Assembly: GCA_916610825.1 (NCBI GenBank)
Contig: OU744454.1
Coordinates: 8,992,922-9,056,921, forward strand
Direction: 5' to 3'
From: Haliclystus octoradiatus
Taxonomy: Eukaryota; Cnidaria; Staurozoa; Stauromedusae; Haliclystidae
DNA length: 64,000 bases
The position numbers and the translations under genes are program-made. The first letter of the stretch is position 1; every line of letters starts with the position of its first letter. Of this stretch, positions 12,203 through 26,117 are shown in pieces. The notes beneath the pieces were generated by a model that did not search any database, was not told the origin of the DNA, and saw nothing but the letters and a program-made list of their open reading frames with translations.

Positions 12203-12234
12203 CAATTCTCGAAGAATTTTAAAACGACCAAAAA
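12203..12234 (+). repeat. Short 32-bp monomer variant
   Basis: This monomer reads CAATTCTCGAAGAATT and continues to a GACCAAAAA tail. Compared with the common CAATGCCTAATTCTCG form it lacks seven bases (TGCCTAA) and is 32 bp instead of 39. It is followed by two 11-bp modules (12235-12256) and CAATACC at 12257. The same short form appears in other blocks, for example near 150, 1870, 11200, 16920, 21680, 30249, 33655, 39796 and 60587. It is therefore an old deletion that spread with its block. Confidence 0.9.
12204..12218. other. Monomer dyad, AATTCT/AGAATT form
   Basis: AATTCT-CGA-AGAATT, with six paired bases per arm. It lies in the 32-bp short monomer and in the common CTAATTCTCGAAGAATT monomers that carry the 11-bp modules. 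Confidence 0.72.
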
Positions 12235-12520
12235 TGGACAAAAAACGGACCAAAAACAATACCTCATTCTCTTGGGGATAAAAAATTACAAAAAACAATG
12301 CTCAGTTCCTTTGAGAATTGAAAATTATAAAAAACAATGCCCAGTTCCCTTGTAAATCAAAACTTATAAAAAACAATGCCAAAATCCCTTAAGAATTGAA
12401 AATTTCAAAAAACAATGCCTAATTCTCGAAGAATTTTAAAACGACCAACAACGGATCAACATCGGATCAAAAACAATACCTACTTCCTTTGGGAACCAAA
12501 AATGACTACAAAAATGCCAA

Positions 12521-15500
12521 TTGCTCTTGAGAAATGAAAATTACAAGAAACAGATACCAATTCACTTGGGAATTGAAAATTTTAAAAAACAATGCAAAAT
12601 TCCCAAGAGAATTGAAAAAGACCAAAAACAATGCCTAATTCTTAAGTCATTCAAAAAGACCAAAAATGGACCAAAAACGGACCAAAAACAATACCTAATT
12701 TTCTCGGGACTCAAAAGTGACCACAAAAATGCCCATTTCTCTTGTGAAATTAAAATTACAAAAAACAATTCACATTTCAATTGGGAATTGAAAATTACAA
12801 AAAACAATGCTTTTTTCTTAAGGGTATTAAAAAAAACCAAAATAATGCCTAATTCTCAAGGAATTCGAAAACGACCAAAAATGGACCAAAAATATTACCT
12901 AATTCTTTTGGGGATAAAAAATTACAAAAAACAATGCTCAGCTCCCTTGAGAATTGAAAATTTTCAAAAACAACGCCAAATTCCCTTGAGAATTGAAAAT
13001 TTTCAAAACAATGCCAAATTCCCCCATGGGAAATTAAAATTTTAAAAAACAATCTCAAATTCACTTTTGAAGTGAAAATTTCAAAAAACATTGCCTCTTT
13101 CCTAAGAAAATTGAAAAAGACCAAAAACAATACCTAATTCCCTTGGGAAATAAAAATTACAAAAAACAATGCCCAGTTCCCTTGTACATTAAAACTTATA
13201 AAAAACAATGCCAAATTCCCTTGGGAATTGAAAATTCAAAAAACAATGCCTTTTCTCAAGGGAATTGATAAAAACCAAAAACAAGGCCTAATTCTCAAGG
13301 AATTTTAAAGCGATCAAAAATAGACCAAAAGCAGACCAAAAACAATACATAATTCCCTTGGGAAATAGAAAGTACAAAAAACAATGCCCAGTTCCCTTGT
13401 AATTTAAAACTTATAAAAAACAATGCCAAATTCCCTTGTGAATTGAAAATTATTAAAAACAACGCCAAATTCCCTTGGGAATTGCAAATTTTCAAAACAA
13501 TGCAAAATTCCTCCATGAGAAATTAAAATTTTAAAAAACAATCCCAAATTCACTTTTGAAGTGGAAATTCCAAAAAACATTGCCTCTTTCCTAAGAAATT
13601 TGAAAAAGACCAAAAACAATACCTTATTCTCTTGGGAACTAACAATTACAAAAAACAATGCCCAGTTCCCTTGCTAATTGAAAATTATAAAAAACAATGC
13701 TAAATTCTCTTGGGAAATGAAAATGTCAAAAAGCAATGCCTTTTTCTTAAGGGTATTCAAAAAAACCAAAATAATGCCTAATTCTCAAGGAATTTCAAAA
13801 CAAGCAAGAACGGACCAAAAACAATACTTAATTCCCTTGGGAATTTTTAATTAAAGAAAACAATGCCATTATTTGTCAAGGAATTTTAAAACGACCAAAA
13901 ATGGACCAAAAACGAACCAAAAACAAAACGCAATTCCCTTGCCAAATAGAAATTACAAACAACAATGCCCAGTTCCCTTGTAAATTAAAAAATATGAAAC
14001 ACAATGCCAAAACCCCTTAAGAATTGAAAATTGCAAAAAACAATGCTTTTTTTCCAAAAGAACTGATAAAGACCAAAAACAATGCCTAAATCTCGAAGAA
14101 CTTTTCAACGACCAGAAAAGGACCAAAAACGGACCAAAAGCAATACCTTATTCTCTTGGGAACTAAAAATTACAAAAAACAATGCCCAGTTCCCTTGCTA
14201 ATTGAAAATTATAAAAAACAATGCTAAATTCTCTTGGGAAATGAAAATTTCAAAAAACAATGCCTTTTTCTTGAGAGTATTCAAAAAAAAAAAAAAATAT
14301 TGCCTAATTCTCAAGGAATTTGAAAACGAACAAAAACGGACCAAAAACAATACCTACTTCCTTTGGGAACCAAAAATGACCACAAAAATGCCCATTGCTC
14401 TTGAGAAATGAAAATTACAAGAAACAGATCCCAATTCAATTGGGAATTGAAAATTATAAAAAACAATGCAAAATTCCCAAGAGAATTGAAAAAGACCAAA
14501 AACAATGCCTAATTCTCAAGTCATTTTAAAACCACCAAAATTGGACCAAAAACGGACCAAAAACAATAGATAATTCCCTTGGGAAATAAAAATTACAAAA
14601 AACAATGCCCAGTTCCCTTGTAAATTAAAACTTATAAAAAACAATGCCAAATTCCCTTGGGAATTGGAAATTCAAAAAACAATGCCTTTTCTCAAGGGAA
14701 TTGATAAAGATCAAAAACAATGTTTAATTCTCAAGGAATTTTAAAGCGACCAAAAATGGACCAAAAGCGGACCAAAAACAATACATAATTCCCTTGGGAA
14801 ATAGAAAGTACAAAAAACAATGCCCAGTTCCCTTGTAAATTAAAACTTATAAAAAACAATGCCAAATTCCCTTGTGAATTGAAAATTATTAAAAACAACG
14901 CCAAATTCCCTTGTGAATTGCAAATTTTCAAAACAATGCCAAATTCCTCGATGGGAAATTAAAATTTTAAAAAACAATCCCAAATTCACTTTTGAAGTGA
15001 AAATTCCAAAAAACATTGCCTCTTTCCTAAGAAAATTGAAAAAGACCAAAAACAATACCTTATTCTCTTGGGAACTGAAAATTACAAAAAACAATGCCCA
15101 GTTCCCTTGCTAATTGAAAATTATAAAAAACAATGCTAAATTCTCTTGGGAAATGAAAAGGTCAAAAAGCAATGCCTTTTTCTTAAGGGTATTCAAAAAA
15201 ACCAAAATAATGCCTAATTCTCAAGGAATTTCAAAACAAGCAAGAACGGACCAAAAACAATACTTAATTCCCTTGGGAATTAATATATGAAGAAAACAAT
15301 GCCATTATTTGTCAAGGAATTTTAAAACGACCAAAAATGGACCAAAAACGAACCAAAAACAAAACGTAATTCCCTTGCCAAATTAAAATTACAAACAACA
15401 ATGCCCAGTTCCCTTGTAAATTAAAAATTATAAAAAACAATGCCAAAATCTCTTGAGAAATGAAAATTTCAAAACACAATGCCATTTTTCCAAGGGAATT

Positions 15501-17276
15501 GATAAAGACCAACAACAATTCTTAATTCTCGAAGAATTTCAAAACGACCAACAACGGATCAACATCGGATCAAAAACAATACTTAATTCCTTTTGGAATC
15601 AATCATGACCACAAAAATGCCCATTTCTCTTAGGAAATGAAAATTACAAAAAACAATTTCAAATTCACTTGGGTCTTGAGATTTACTGAAAACAATGCCC
15701 AATTATCTTTAGAATTGAAAATTAAAATATACAATGCCAAATTCCGTTTGGAATTAATAATTACAAAAAGAATGCATGATTCACAAGGAATTTAAGCACG
15801 ACCTAAAACGGACCAAAAACGGACCAAAAACAATACCTAATTTTCTCGGGACTCAAAAGTGACCACAAAAATGCCCATTGCTCTTGGGAAATGAAAATTA
15901 CAAGAAACAGATCCCAATTCACTTGGGAATTGAAAATTATAAAAAACAATGCAAAATTCCCAAGAGAATTGAAAAAGACCAAAAACAATGCCTAATTCTT
16001 AAGTCATTTTAAAACGACCAAAATTGGACCAAAAACGGACCAAAAACAATACCTAATTCCCTTGGGAAATAAAAATTACAAAAAACAATGCCCAGTTCCC
16101 TTGTAAATTAAAACTTATAAAAAACAATGCCAAATTCCCTTGGGAATTGAAAATTCAAAAAACAATGCCTTTTCTCAAGGGAATTGATAAAGACCAAAAA
16201 CAATGCCTAATTCTCAAGGAATTTTAAAACGACCAAAAATGGACCAAAAGCGGACCAAAAACAATACATAATTCCCTTGGGAAATAGAAAGTACAAAAAA
16301 CAATGCCCAGTTCCCTTGTAAATTAAAACTTATAAAAAACAATGCCAAATTCCATTGTGAATTGAAAATTATTAAAAACAACGCCAAATTCCCTTGTGAA
16401 TTGCAAATTCTCAAAACAATGCCAAATTCCTCCATGGGAAATTAAAATTTTAAAAAACAATCCCAAATTAATTTTGAAGTCAAAATTCCAAAAAACATTG
16501 CTTCTTTCCTAAGAAAATTGAAAAAGACCAAAAACAATACCTTATTCTCTTGGGAACTAAAAATTACAAAAAACAATGCCCAGTTCCCTTGCTAATTGAA
16601 AATTATAAAAAACAATGCTAAATTCTCTTGGGAAATGAAAATGTCAAAAAGCAATGCCTTTTTCTTAAGGGTATTCAAAAAAACCAAAATAATGCCTAAT
16701 TCTCAAGTAATTTCAAAACAAGCAAGAACGGACCAAAAACAATACTTAATTCCCTTGGGAATTAATAACTAAAGAAAACAATGCCATTATTTGTCAAGGA
16801 ATTTTAAAACGACCAAAAATGGACCAACAACGAACCAAAAACAATACCTAATTCCCTTGAGAAATTAAAATTACAAAAAACAATGCCCAGTTCCCTTGGG
16901 AATTGAAAATTACAAACAACAATTCTCGAAGAATTTTAAAACGACCAACAATGGACCAAAAACGGACCAAAAACAATACCTCATTCTCTTGAGGATAAAA
17001 AATTACAAAAAACAATGCTCAGTTCCCTTGAGAATTGAAAATTATAAAAAACAATGCCCAGTTCCCTTGTAAATCAAAACTTATAAAAAAGAATGCCAAA
17101 ATCCCTAAAGAATTGAAAATTTCAAAAAACAATACTCAATTCCCTTGGGAATTAAAAATTACAAAAAACAATGCCTAATTCTCGAAGAATTTTAAAACGA
17201 TCAACAACGGATCAACATCGGATCAAAAACAATACCTACTTCCTTTGGGAACCAAAAATGACTACAAAAATGCCAA
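12521..17276 (+). repeat. 4757-bp higher-order repeat, copy 1 (4756 bp)
   Basis: Landmarks at 12521, 13295 and 14202 recur 4756 bp downstream, and those after about 14600 recur at 4757. The one-base change maps to an A-run monomer (AAATAAAAATTAC near 14585 against AAATTATCAATTAC near 19340). Just upstream, near 12400, this copy lacks a 39-bp monomer present near 17130, which shows single-unit gain or loss. It holds block Q (to about 15.5 kb) followed by a different series, block R. No gene. Confidence 0.92.
16133..16148. other. Monomer dyad, AATTCCC/GGGAATT form
   Basis: AATTCCCTTGGGAATT has two perfect 7-bp inverted arms around TT. This is the fullest form of the inverted repeat found in the middle of the monomer. 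It could be a binding site for a symmetric protein or a small hairpin in single-stranded DNA or RNA. Neither is shown by the sequence alone. Confidence 0.75.
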
Positions 17277-20200
17277 TTGCTCTTGAGAAATGAAAATTAC
17301 AAGAAACAGATACCAATTCACTTGGGAATTGAAAATTATAAAAAACAATGCAAAATTCCCAAGAGAATTGAAAAAGACCAAAAACAATGCCTAATTCTTA
17401 AGTCATTTAAAAAGACCAAAAATGGACCAAAAACGGACCAAAAACAATACCTAATTTTCTCGGGACTCAAAAGTGACCACAAAAATGCCCATTTCTCTTG
17501 TGAAATTAAAATTACAAAAAACAATTCACATTTCACTTGGGAATTGAAAATTACAAAAAACAATGCTTTTTTCTTAAGGGTATTAAAAAAAACCAAAATA
17601 ATGCCTAATTCTCAAGGAATTTAAAAACGACCAAAAATGGACCAAAAATATTATTTAATTCTTTTGGGGATAAAAAATTACAAAAAACAATGCTCAGCTC
17701 CCTTGAGAATTGAAAATTATCAAAAACAACGCCAAATTCCCTTGAGAATTAAAAATTTTCAAAACAATGCCAAATTCCCCCATGGGAAATTAAAATTATA
17801 AAAAACAATCCCAAATTCACTTTTGAAGTGAAAATTTCAAAAAACATTGCCTCTTTCCTAAGAAAATTGAAAAAGACCAAAAACAATACCTAATTCCCTT
17901 GGGAAATAAAAATTACAAAAAACAATGCCCAGTTCCCTTGTACATTAAAACTTATAAAAAACAATGCCAAATTCCCTTGGGAATTGAAAATTCAAAAAAC
18001 AATGCCTTTTCTCAAGGGAATTGATAAAAACCAAAAACAAGGCCTAATTCTCAAGGAATTTTAAAGCGACCAAAAATGGACCAAAAGCGGACCAAAAACA
18101 ATACATAATTCCCTTGGGAAATAGAAAGTACAAAAAACAATGCCCAGTTCCCTTGTAATTTAAAACTTATAAAAAACAATGCCAAATTCCCTTGTGAATT
18201 GAAAATTATTAAAAACAACGCCAAATTCCCTTGGGAATTGCAAATTTTCAAAACAATGCAAAATTCCTCCATGAGAAATTAAAATTTTAAAAAACAATCC
18301 CAAATTCACTTTTGAAGTGAAAATTCCAAAAAACATTGCCTCTTTCCTAAGAAATTTGAAAAAGACCAAAAACAATACCTTATTCTCTTGGGAACTAACA
18401 ATTACAAAAAACAATGCCCAGTTCCCTTGCTAATTGAAAATTATAAAAAACAATGCTAAATTCTCTTGGGAAATGAAAATGTCAAAAAGCAATGCCTTTT
18501 TCTTAAGGGTATTCAAAAAAACCAAAATAATGCCTAATTCTCAAGGAATTTCAAAACAAGCAAGAACGGACCAAAAACAATACTTAATTCCCTTGGGAAT
18601 TTTTAATTAAAGAAAACAATGCCATTATTTGTCAAGGAATTTTAAAACGACCAAAAATGGACCAAAAACGAACCAAAAACAAAACGCAATTCCCTTGCCA
18701 AATAGAAATTACAAACAACAATGCCCAGTTCCCTTGTAAATTAAAAAATATGAAACACAATGCCAAAACCCCTTAAGAATTGAAAATTGCAAAAAACAAT
18801 GCTTTTTTTCCAAAAGAACTGATAAAGACCAAAAACAATGCCTAAATCTCGAAGAACTTTTCAACGACCAGAAAAGGACCAAAAACGGACCAAAAGCAAT
18901 ACCTTATTCTCTTGGGAACTAAAAATTACAAAAAACAATGCCCAGTTCCCTTGCTAATTGAAAATTATAAAAAACAATGCTAAATTCTCTTGGGAAATGA
19001 AAATTTCAAAAAACAATGCCTTTTTCTTGAGAGTATTCAAAAAAAAAAAAAAATATTGCCTAATTCTCAAGGAATTTGAAAACGAACAAAAACGGACCAA
19101 AAACAATACCTACTTCCTTTGGGAACCAAAAATGACCACAAAAATGCCCATTGCTCTTGAGAAATGAAAATTACAAGAAACAGATCCCAATTCAATTGGG
19201 AATTGAAAATTATAAAAAACAATGCAAAATTCCCAAGAGAATTGAAAAAGACCAAAAACAATGCCTAATTCTCAAGTCATTTTAAAACGACCAAAATTGG
19301 ACCAAAAACGGACCAAAAACAATAGATAATTCCCTTGGGAAATTATCAATTACAAAAAACAATGCCCAGTTCCCTTGTAAATTAAAACTTATAAAAAACA
19401 ATGCCAAATTCCCTTGGGAATTGGAAATTCAAAAAACAATGCCTTTTCTCAAGGGAATTGATAAAGATCAAAAACAATGTTTAATTCTCAAGGAATTTTA
19501 AAGCGACCAAAAATGGACCAAAAGCGGACCAAAAACAATACATAATTCCCTTGGGAAATAGAAAGTACAAAAAACAATGCCCAGTTCCCTTGTAAATTAA
19601 AACTTATAAAAAACAATGCCAAATTCCCTTGTGAATTGAAAATTATTAAAAACAACGCCAAATTCCCTTGTGAATTGCAAATTTTCAAAACAATGCCAAA
19701 TTCCTCGATGGGAAATTAAAATTTTAAAAAACAATCCCAAATTCACTTTTGAAGTGAAAATTCCAAAAAACATTGCCTCTTTCCTAAGAAAATTGAAAAA
19801 GACCAAAAACAATACCTTATTCTCTTGGGAACTGAAAATTACAAAAAACAATGCCCAGTTCCCTTGCTAATTGAAAATTATAAAAAACAATGCTAAATTC
19901 TCTTGGGAAATGAAAAGGTCAAAAAGCAATGCCTTTTTCTTAAGGGTATTCAAAAAAACCAAAATAATGCCTAATTCTCAAGGAATTTCAAAACAAGCAA
20001 GAACGGACCAAAAACAATACTTAATTCCCTTGGGAATTAATATATGAAGAAAACAATGCCATTATTTGTCAAGGAATTTTAAAACGACCAAAAATGGACC
20101 AAAAACGAACCAAAAACAAAACGTAATTCCCTTGCCAAATTAAAATTACAAACAACAATGCCCAGTTCCCTTGTAAATTAAAAATTATAAAAAACAATGC

Positions 20201-22033
20201 CAAAATCTCTTGAGAAATGAAAATTTCAAAACACAATGCCATTTTTCCAAGGGAATTGATAAAGACCAACAACAATTCTTAATTCTCGAAGAATTTCAAA
20301 ACGACCAACAACGGATCAACATCGGATCAAAAACAATACTTAATTCCTTTTGGAATCAATCATGACCACAAAAATGCCCATTTCTCTTAGGAAATGAAAA
20401 TTACAAAAAACAATTTCAAATTCACTTGGGTCTTGAGATTTACTGAAAACAATGCCCAATTATCTTTAGAATTGAAAATTAAAATATACAATGCCAAATT
20501 CCGTTTGGAATTAATAATTACAAAAAGAATGCATGATTCACAAGGAATTTAAGCACGACCTAAAACGGACCAAAAACGGACCAAAAACAATACCTAATTT
20601 TCTCGGGACTCAAAAGTGACCACAAAAATGCCCATTGCTCTTGGGAAATGAAAATTACAAGAAACAGATCCCAATTCACTTGGGAATTGAAAATTATAAA
20701 AAACAATGCAAAATTCCCAAGAGAATTGAAAAAGACCAAAAACAATGCCTAATTCTTAAGTCATTTTAAAACGACCAAAATTGGACCAAAAACGGACCAA
20801 AAACAATACCTAATTCCCTTGGGAAATAAAAATTACAAAAAACAATACCCAGTTCCCTTGTAAATTAAAACTTATAAAAAACAATGCCAAATTCCCTTGG
20901 GAATTGAAAATTCAAAAAACAATGCCTTTTCTCAAGGGAATTGATAAAGACCAAAAACAATGCCTAATTCTCAAGGAATTTTAAAACGACCAAAAATGGA
21001 CCAAAAGCGGACCAAAAACAATACATAATTCCCTTGGGAAATAGAAAGTACAAAAAACAATGCCCAGTTCCCTTGTAAATTAAAACTTATAAAAAACAAT
21101 GCCAAATTCCATTGTGAATTGAAAATTATTAAAAACAACGCCAAATTCCCTTGTGAATTGCAAATTCTCAAAACAATGCCAAATTCCTCCATGGGAAATT
21201 AAAATTTTAAAAAACAATCCCAAATTAATTTTGAAGTCAAAATTCCAAAAAACATTGCTTCTTTCCTAAGAAAATTGAAAAAGACCAAAAACAATACCTT
21301 ATTCTCTTGGGAACTAAAAATTACAAAAAACAATGCCCAGTTCCCTTGCTAATTGAAAATTATAAAAAACAATGCTAAATTCTCTTGGGAAATGAAAATG
21401 TCAAAAAGCAATGCCTTTTTCTTAAGGGTATTCAAAAAAACCAAAATAATGCCTAATTCTCAAGTAATTTCAAAACAAGCAAGAACGGACCAAAAACAAT
21501 ACTTAATTCCCTTGGGAATTAATAACTAAAGAAAACAATGCCATTATTTGTCAAGGAATTTTAAAACGACCAAAAATGGACCAACAACGAACCAAAAACA
21601 ATACCTAATTCCCTTGAGAAATTAAAATTACAAAAAACAATGCCCAGTTCCCTTGGGAATTGAAAATTACAAACAACAATTCTCGAAGAATTTTAAAACG
21701 ACCAACAATGGACCAAAAACGGACCAAAAACAATACCTCATTCTCTTGAGGATAAAAAATTACAAAAAACAATGCTCAGTTCCCTTGAGAATTGAAAATT
21801 ATAAAAAACAATGCCCAGTTCCCTTGTAAATCAAAACTTATAAAAAAGAATGCCAAAATCCCTAAAGAATTGAAAATTTCAAAAAACAATACTCAATTCC
21901 CTTGGGAATTAAAAATTACAAAAAACAATGCCTAATTCTCGAAGAATTTTAAAACGACCAACAACGGATCAACATCGGATCAAAAACAATACCTACTTCC
22001 TTTGGGAACCAAAAATGACTACAAAAATGCCAA
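17277..22033 (+). repeat. 4757-bp higher-order repeat, copy 2
   Basis: A complete copy with roughly 110 monomers by length and about 19 groups of 11-bp modules by my count. It is almost identical to copy 3. Differences seen include ACGCAATTCCC near 18690 against ACGTAATTCCC near 23443, GGACCAAAAGC near 18893 against GGGCCAAAAGC near 23644, and GCCATTTTTCC near 20248 against GCCTTTTTTCC near 25000. Contains a 15-base A tract at 19039-19053. Confidence 0.93.
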
Positions 22034-25000
22034 TTGCTCTTGAGAAATGAAAATTACAAGAAACAGATACCAATTCACTTGGGAATTGAAAATTATAAAA
22101 AACAATGCAAAATTCCCAAGAGAATTGAAAAAGACCAAAAACAATGCCTAATTCTTAAGTCATTTAAAAAGACCAAAAATGGACCAAAAACGGACCAAAA
22201 ACAATACCTAATTTTCTCGGGACTCAAAAGTGACCACAAAAATGCCCATTTCTCTTGTGAAATTAAAATTACAAAAAACAATTCACATTTCACTTGGGAA
22301 TTGAAAATTACAAAAAACAATGCTTTTTTCTTAAGGGTATTAAAAAAAACCAAAATAATGCCTAATTCTCAAGGAATTTAAAAACGACCAAAAATGGACC
22401 AAAAATATTATTTAATTCTTTTGGGGATAAAAAATTACAAAAAACAATGCTCAGCTCCCTTGAGAATTGAAAATTATCAAAAACAACGCCAAATTCCCTT
22501 GAGAATTAAAAATTTTCAAAACAATGCCAAATTCCCCCATGGGAAATTAAAATTATAAAAAACAATCCCAAATTCACTTTTGAAGTGAAAATTTCAAAAA
22601 ACATTGCCTCTTTCCTAAGAAAATTGAAAAAGACCAAAAACAATACCTAATTCCCTTGGGAAATAAAAATTACAAAAAACAATGCCCAGTTCCCTTGTAC
22701 ATTAAAACTTATAAAAAACAATGCCAAATTCCCTTGGGAATTGAAAATTCAAAAAACAATGCCTTTTCTCAAGGGAATTGATAAAAACCAAAAACAAGGC
22801 CTAATTCTCAAGGAATTTTAAAGCGACCAAAAATGGACCAAAAGCGGACCAAAAACAATACATAATTCCCTTGGGAAATAGAAAGTACAAAAAACAATGC
22901 CCAGTTCCCTTGTAATTTAAAACTTATAAAAAACAATGCCAAATTCCCTTGTGAATTGAAAATTATTAAAAACAACGCCAAATTCCCTTGGGAATTGCAA
23001 ATTTTCAAAACAATGCAAAATTCCTCCATGAGAAATTAAAATTTTAAAAAACAATCCCAAATTCACTTTTGAAGTGAAAATTCCAAAAAACATTGCCTCT
23101 TTCCTAAGAAATTTGAAAAAGACCAAAAACAATACCTTATTCTCTTGGGAACTAACAATTACAAAAAACAATGCCCAGTTCCCTTGCTAATTGAAAATTA
23201 TAAAAAACAATGCTAAATTCTCTTGGGAAATGAAAATGTCAAAAAGCAATGCCTTTTTCTTAAGGGTATTCAAAAAAACCAAAATAATGCCTAATTCTCA
23301 AGGAATTTCAAAACAAGCAAGAACGGACCAAAAACAATACTTGATTCCCTTGGGAATTTTTAATTAAAGAAAACAATGCCATTATTTGTCAAGGAATTTT
23401 AAAACGACCAAAAATGGACCAAAAACGAACCAAAAACAAAACGTAATTCCCTTGCCAAATAGAAATTACAAACAACAATGCCCAGTTCCCTTGTAAATTA
23501 AAAAATATGAAACACAATGCCAAAACCCCTTAAGAATTGAAAATTGCAAAAAACAATGCTTTTTTTCCAAAAGAACTGATAAAGACCAAAAACAATGCCT
23601 AAATCTCGAAGAACTTTTCAACGACCAGAAAAGGACCAAAAACGGGCCAAAAGCAATACCTTATTCTCTTGGGAACTAAAAATTACAAAAAACAATGCCC
23701 AGTTCCCTTGCTAATTGAAAATTATAAAAAACAATGCTAAATTCTCTTGGGAAATGAAAATTTCAAAAAACAATGCCTTTTTCTTGAGAGTATTCAAAAA
23801 AAAAAAAAATATTGCCTAATTCTCAAGGAATTTGAAAACGAACAAAAACGGACCAAAAACAATACCTACTTCCTTTGGGAACCAAAAATGACCACAAAAA
23901 TGCCCATTGCTCTTGAGAAATGAAAATTACAAGAAACAGATCCCAATTCAATTGGGAATTGAAAATTATAAAAAACAATGCAAAATTCCCAAGAGAATTG
24001 AAAAAGACCAAAAACAATGCCTAATTCTCAAGTCATTTAAAACGACCAAAATTGGACCAAAAACGGACCAAAAACAATAGATAATTCCCTTGGGAAATAA
24101 AAATTACAAAAAACAATGCCCAGTTCCCTTGTAAATTAAAACTTATAAAAAACAATGCCAAATTCCCTTGGGAATTGGAAATTCAAAAAACAATGCCTTT
24201 TCTCAAGGGAATTGATAAAGATCAAAAACAATGTTTAATTCTCAAGGAATTTTAAAGCGACCAAAAATGGACCAAAAGCGGACCAAAAACAATACATAAT
24301 TCCCTTGGGAAATAGAAAGTACAAAAAACAATGCCCAGTTCCCTTGTAAATTAAAACTTATAAAAAACAATGCCAAATTCCCTTGTGAATTGAAAATTAT
24401 TAAAAACAACGCCAAATTCCCTTGTGAATTGCAAATTTTCAAAACAATGCCAAATTCCTCGATGGGAAATTAAAATTTTAAAAAACAATCCCAAATTCAC
24501 TTTTGAAGTGAAAATTCCAAAAAACATTGCCTCTTTCCTAAGAAAATTGAAAAAGACCAAAAACAATACCTTATTCTCTTGGGAACTGAAAATTACAAAA
24601 AACAATGCCCAGTTCCCTTGCTAATTGAAAATTATAAAAAACAATGCTAAATTCTCTTGGAAAATGAAAAGGTCAAAAAGCAATGCCTTTTTCTTAAGGG
24701 TATTCAAAAAAACCAAAATAATGCCTAATTCTCAAGGAATTTCAAAACAAGCAAGAACGGACCAAAAACAATACTTAATTCCCTTGGGAATTAATATATG
24801 AAGAAAACAATGCCATTATTTGTCAAGGAATTTTAAAACGACCAAAAATGGACCAAAAACGAACCAAAAACAAAACGTAATTCCCTTGCCAAATTAAAAT
24901 TACAAACAACAATGCCCAGTTCCCTTGTAAATTAAAAATTATAAAAAACAATGCCAAAATCTCTTGAGAAATGAAAATTTCAAAACACAATGCCTTTTTT

Positions 25001-26117
25001 CCAAGGGAATTGATAAAGACCAACAACAATTCTTAATTCTCGAAGAATTTCAAAACGACCAACAACGGATCAACATCGGATCAAAAACAATACTTAATTC
25101 CTTTTGGAATCAATCATGACCACAAAAATGCCCATTTCTCTTAGGAAATGAAAATTACAAAAAACAATTTCAAATTCACTTGGGTCTTGAGATTTACTGA
25201 AAACAATGCCCAATTATCTTTAGAATTGAAAATTAAAATATACAATGCCAAATTCCGTTTGGAATTAATAATTACAAAAAGAATGCATGATTCACAAGGA
25301 ATTTAAGCACGACCTAAAACGGACTAAAAACGGACCAAAAACAATACCTAATTTTCTCGGGACTCAAAAGTGACCACAAAAATGCCCATTGCTCTTGGGA
25401 AATGAAAATTACAAGAAACAGATCCCAATTCACTTGGGAATTGAAAATTATAAAAAACAATGCAAAATTCCCAAGAGAATTGAAAAAGACCAAAAACAAT
25501 GCCTAATTCTTAAGTCATTTTAAAACGACCAAAATTGGACCAAAAACGGACCAAAAACAATACCTAATTCCCTTGGGAAATAAAAATTACAAAAAACAAT
25601 ACCCAGTTCCCTTGTAAATTAAAACTTATAAAAAACAATGCCAAATTCCCTTGGGAATTGAAAATTCAAAAAACAATGCCTTTTCTCAAGGGAATTGATA
25701 AAGACCAAAAACAATGCCTAATTCTCAAAGAATTTTAAAACGACCAAAAATGGACCAAAAGCGGACCAAAAACAATACATAATTCCCTTGGGAAATAGAA
25801 AGTACAAAAAACAATGCCCAGTTCCCTTGTAAATTAAAACTTATAAAAAACAATGCCAAATTCCATTGTGAATTGAAAATTATTAAAAACAACGCCAAAT
25901 TCCCTTGTGAATTGCAAATTCTCAAAACAATGCCAAATTCCTCCATGGGAAATTAAAATTTTAAAAAACAATCCCAAATTCACTTTTGAAGTCAAAATTC
26001 CAAAAAACATTGCTTCTTTCCTAAGAAAATTGAAAAAGACCAAAAACAATACCTTATTCTCTTGGGAACTAAAAATTACAAAAAACAATGCCCAGTTCCC
26101 TTGCTAATTGAAAATTA
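22034..26117 (+). repeat. 4757-bp higher-order repeat, copy 3 (partial)
   Basis: The offset from copy 2 is 4757 at the start and 4754 from about 24.2 kb. Three single-base losses explain this: an A tract of 14 instead of 15 (23796-23809), CATTTAAAACG instead of CATTTTAAAACG near 24034, and a shorter A-run monomer near 24100. The copy ends near 26110, where the series switches to the block shared with 3.1 kb. Confidence 0.92.

Larger units (their letters stand above)
11161..13166 (+). repeat. Tandem duplication, 1003-bp period (two copies)
   Basis: Landmarks at 11518 and 11846 recur at 12521 and 12849, exactly 1003 bp on. The copies meet around 12163 within a CAATGCCCAGTTCCCTTG monomer, and register is kept across the join. 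The equivalent region near 5.9-6.8 kb has a single copy. This accounts for the offset rising from 5284 to 6287 across it. Confidence 0.88.

Noticed and set aside
16133-16148. Intrinsic transcription terminators at the dyads
   Set aside because: The stems are AT-rich and short, and the following T run on the minus strand is not adjacent to the stem. They occur in a large share of monomers, so they reflect the repeat and not gene ends.
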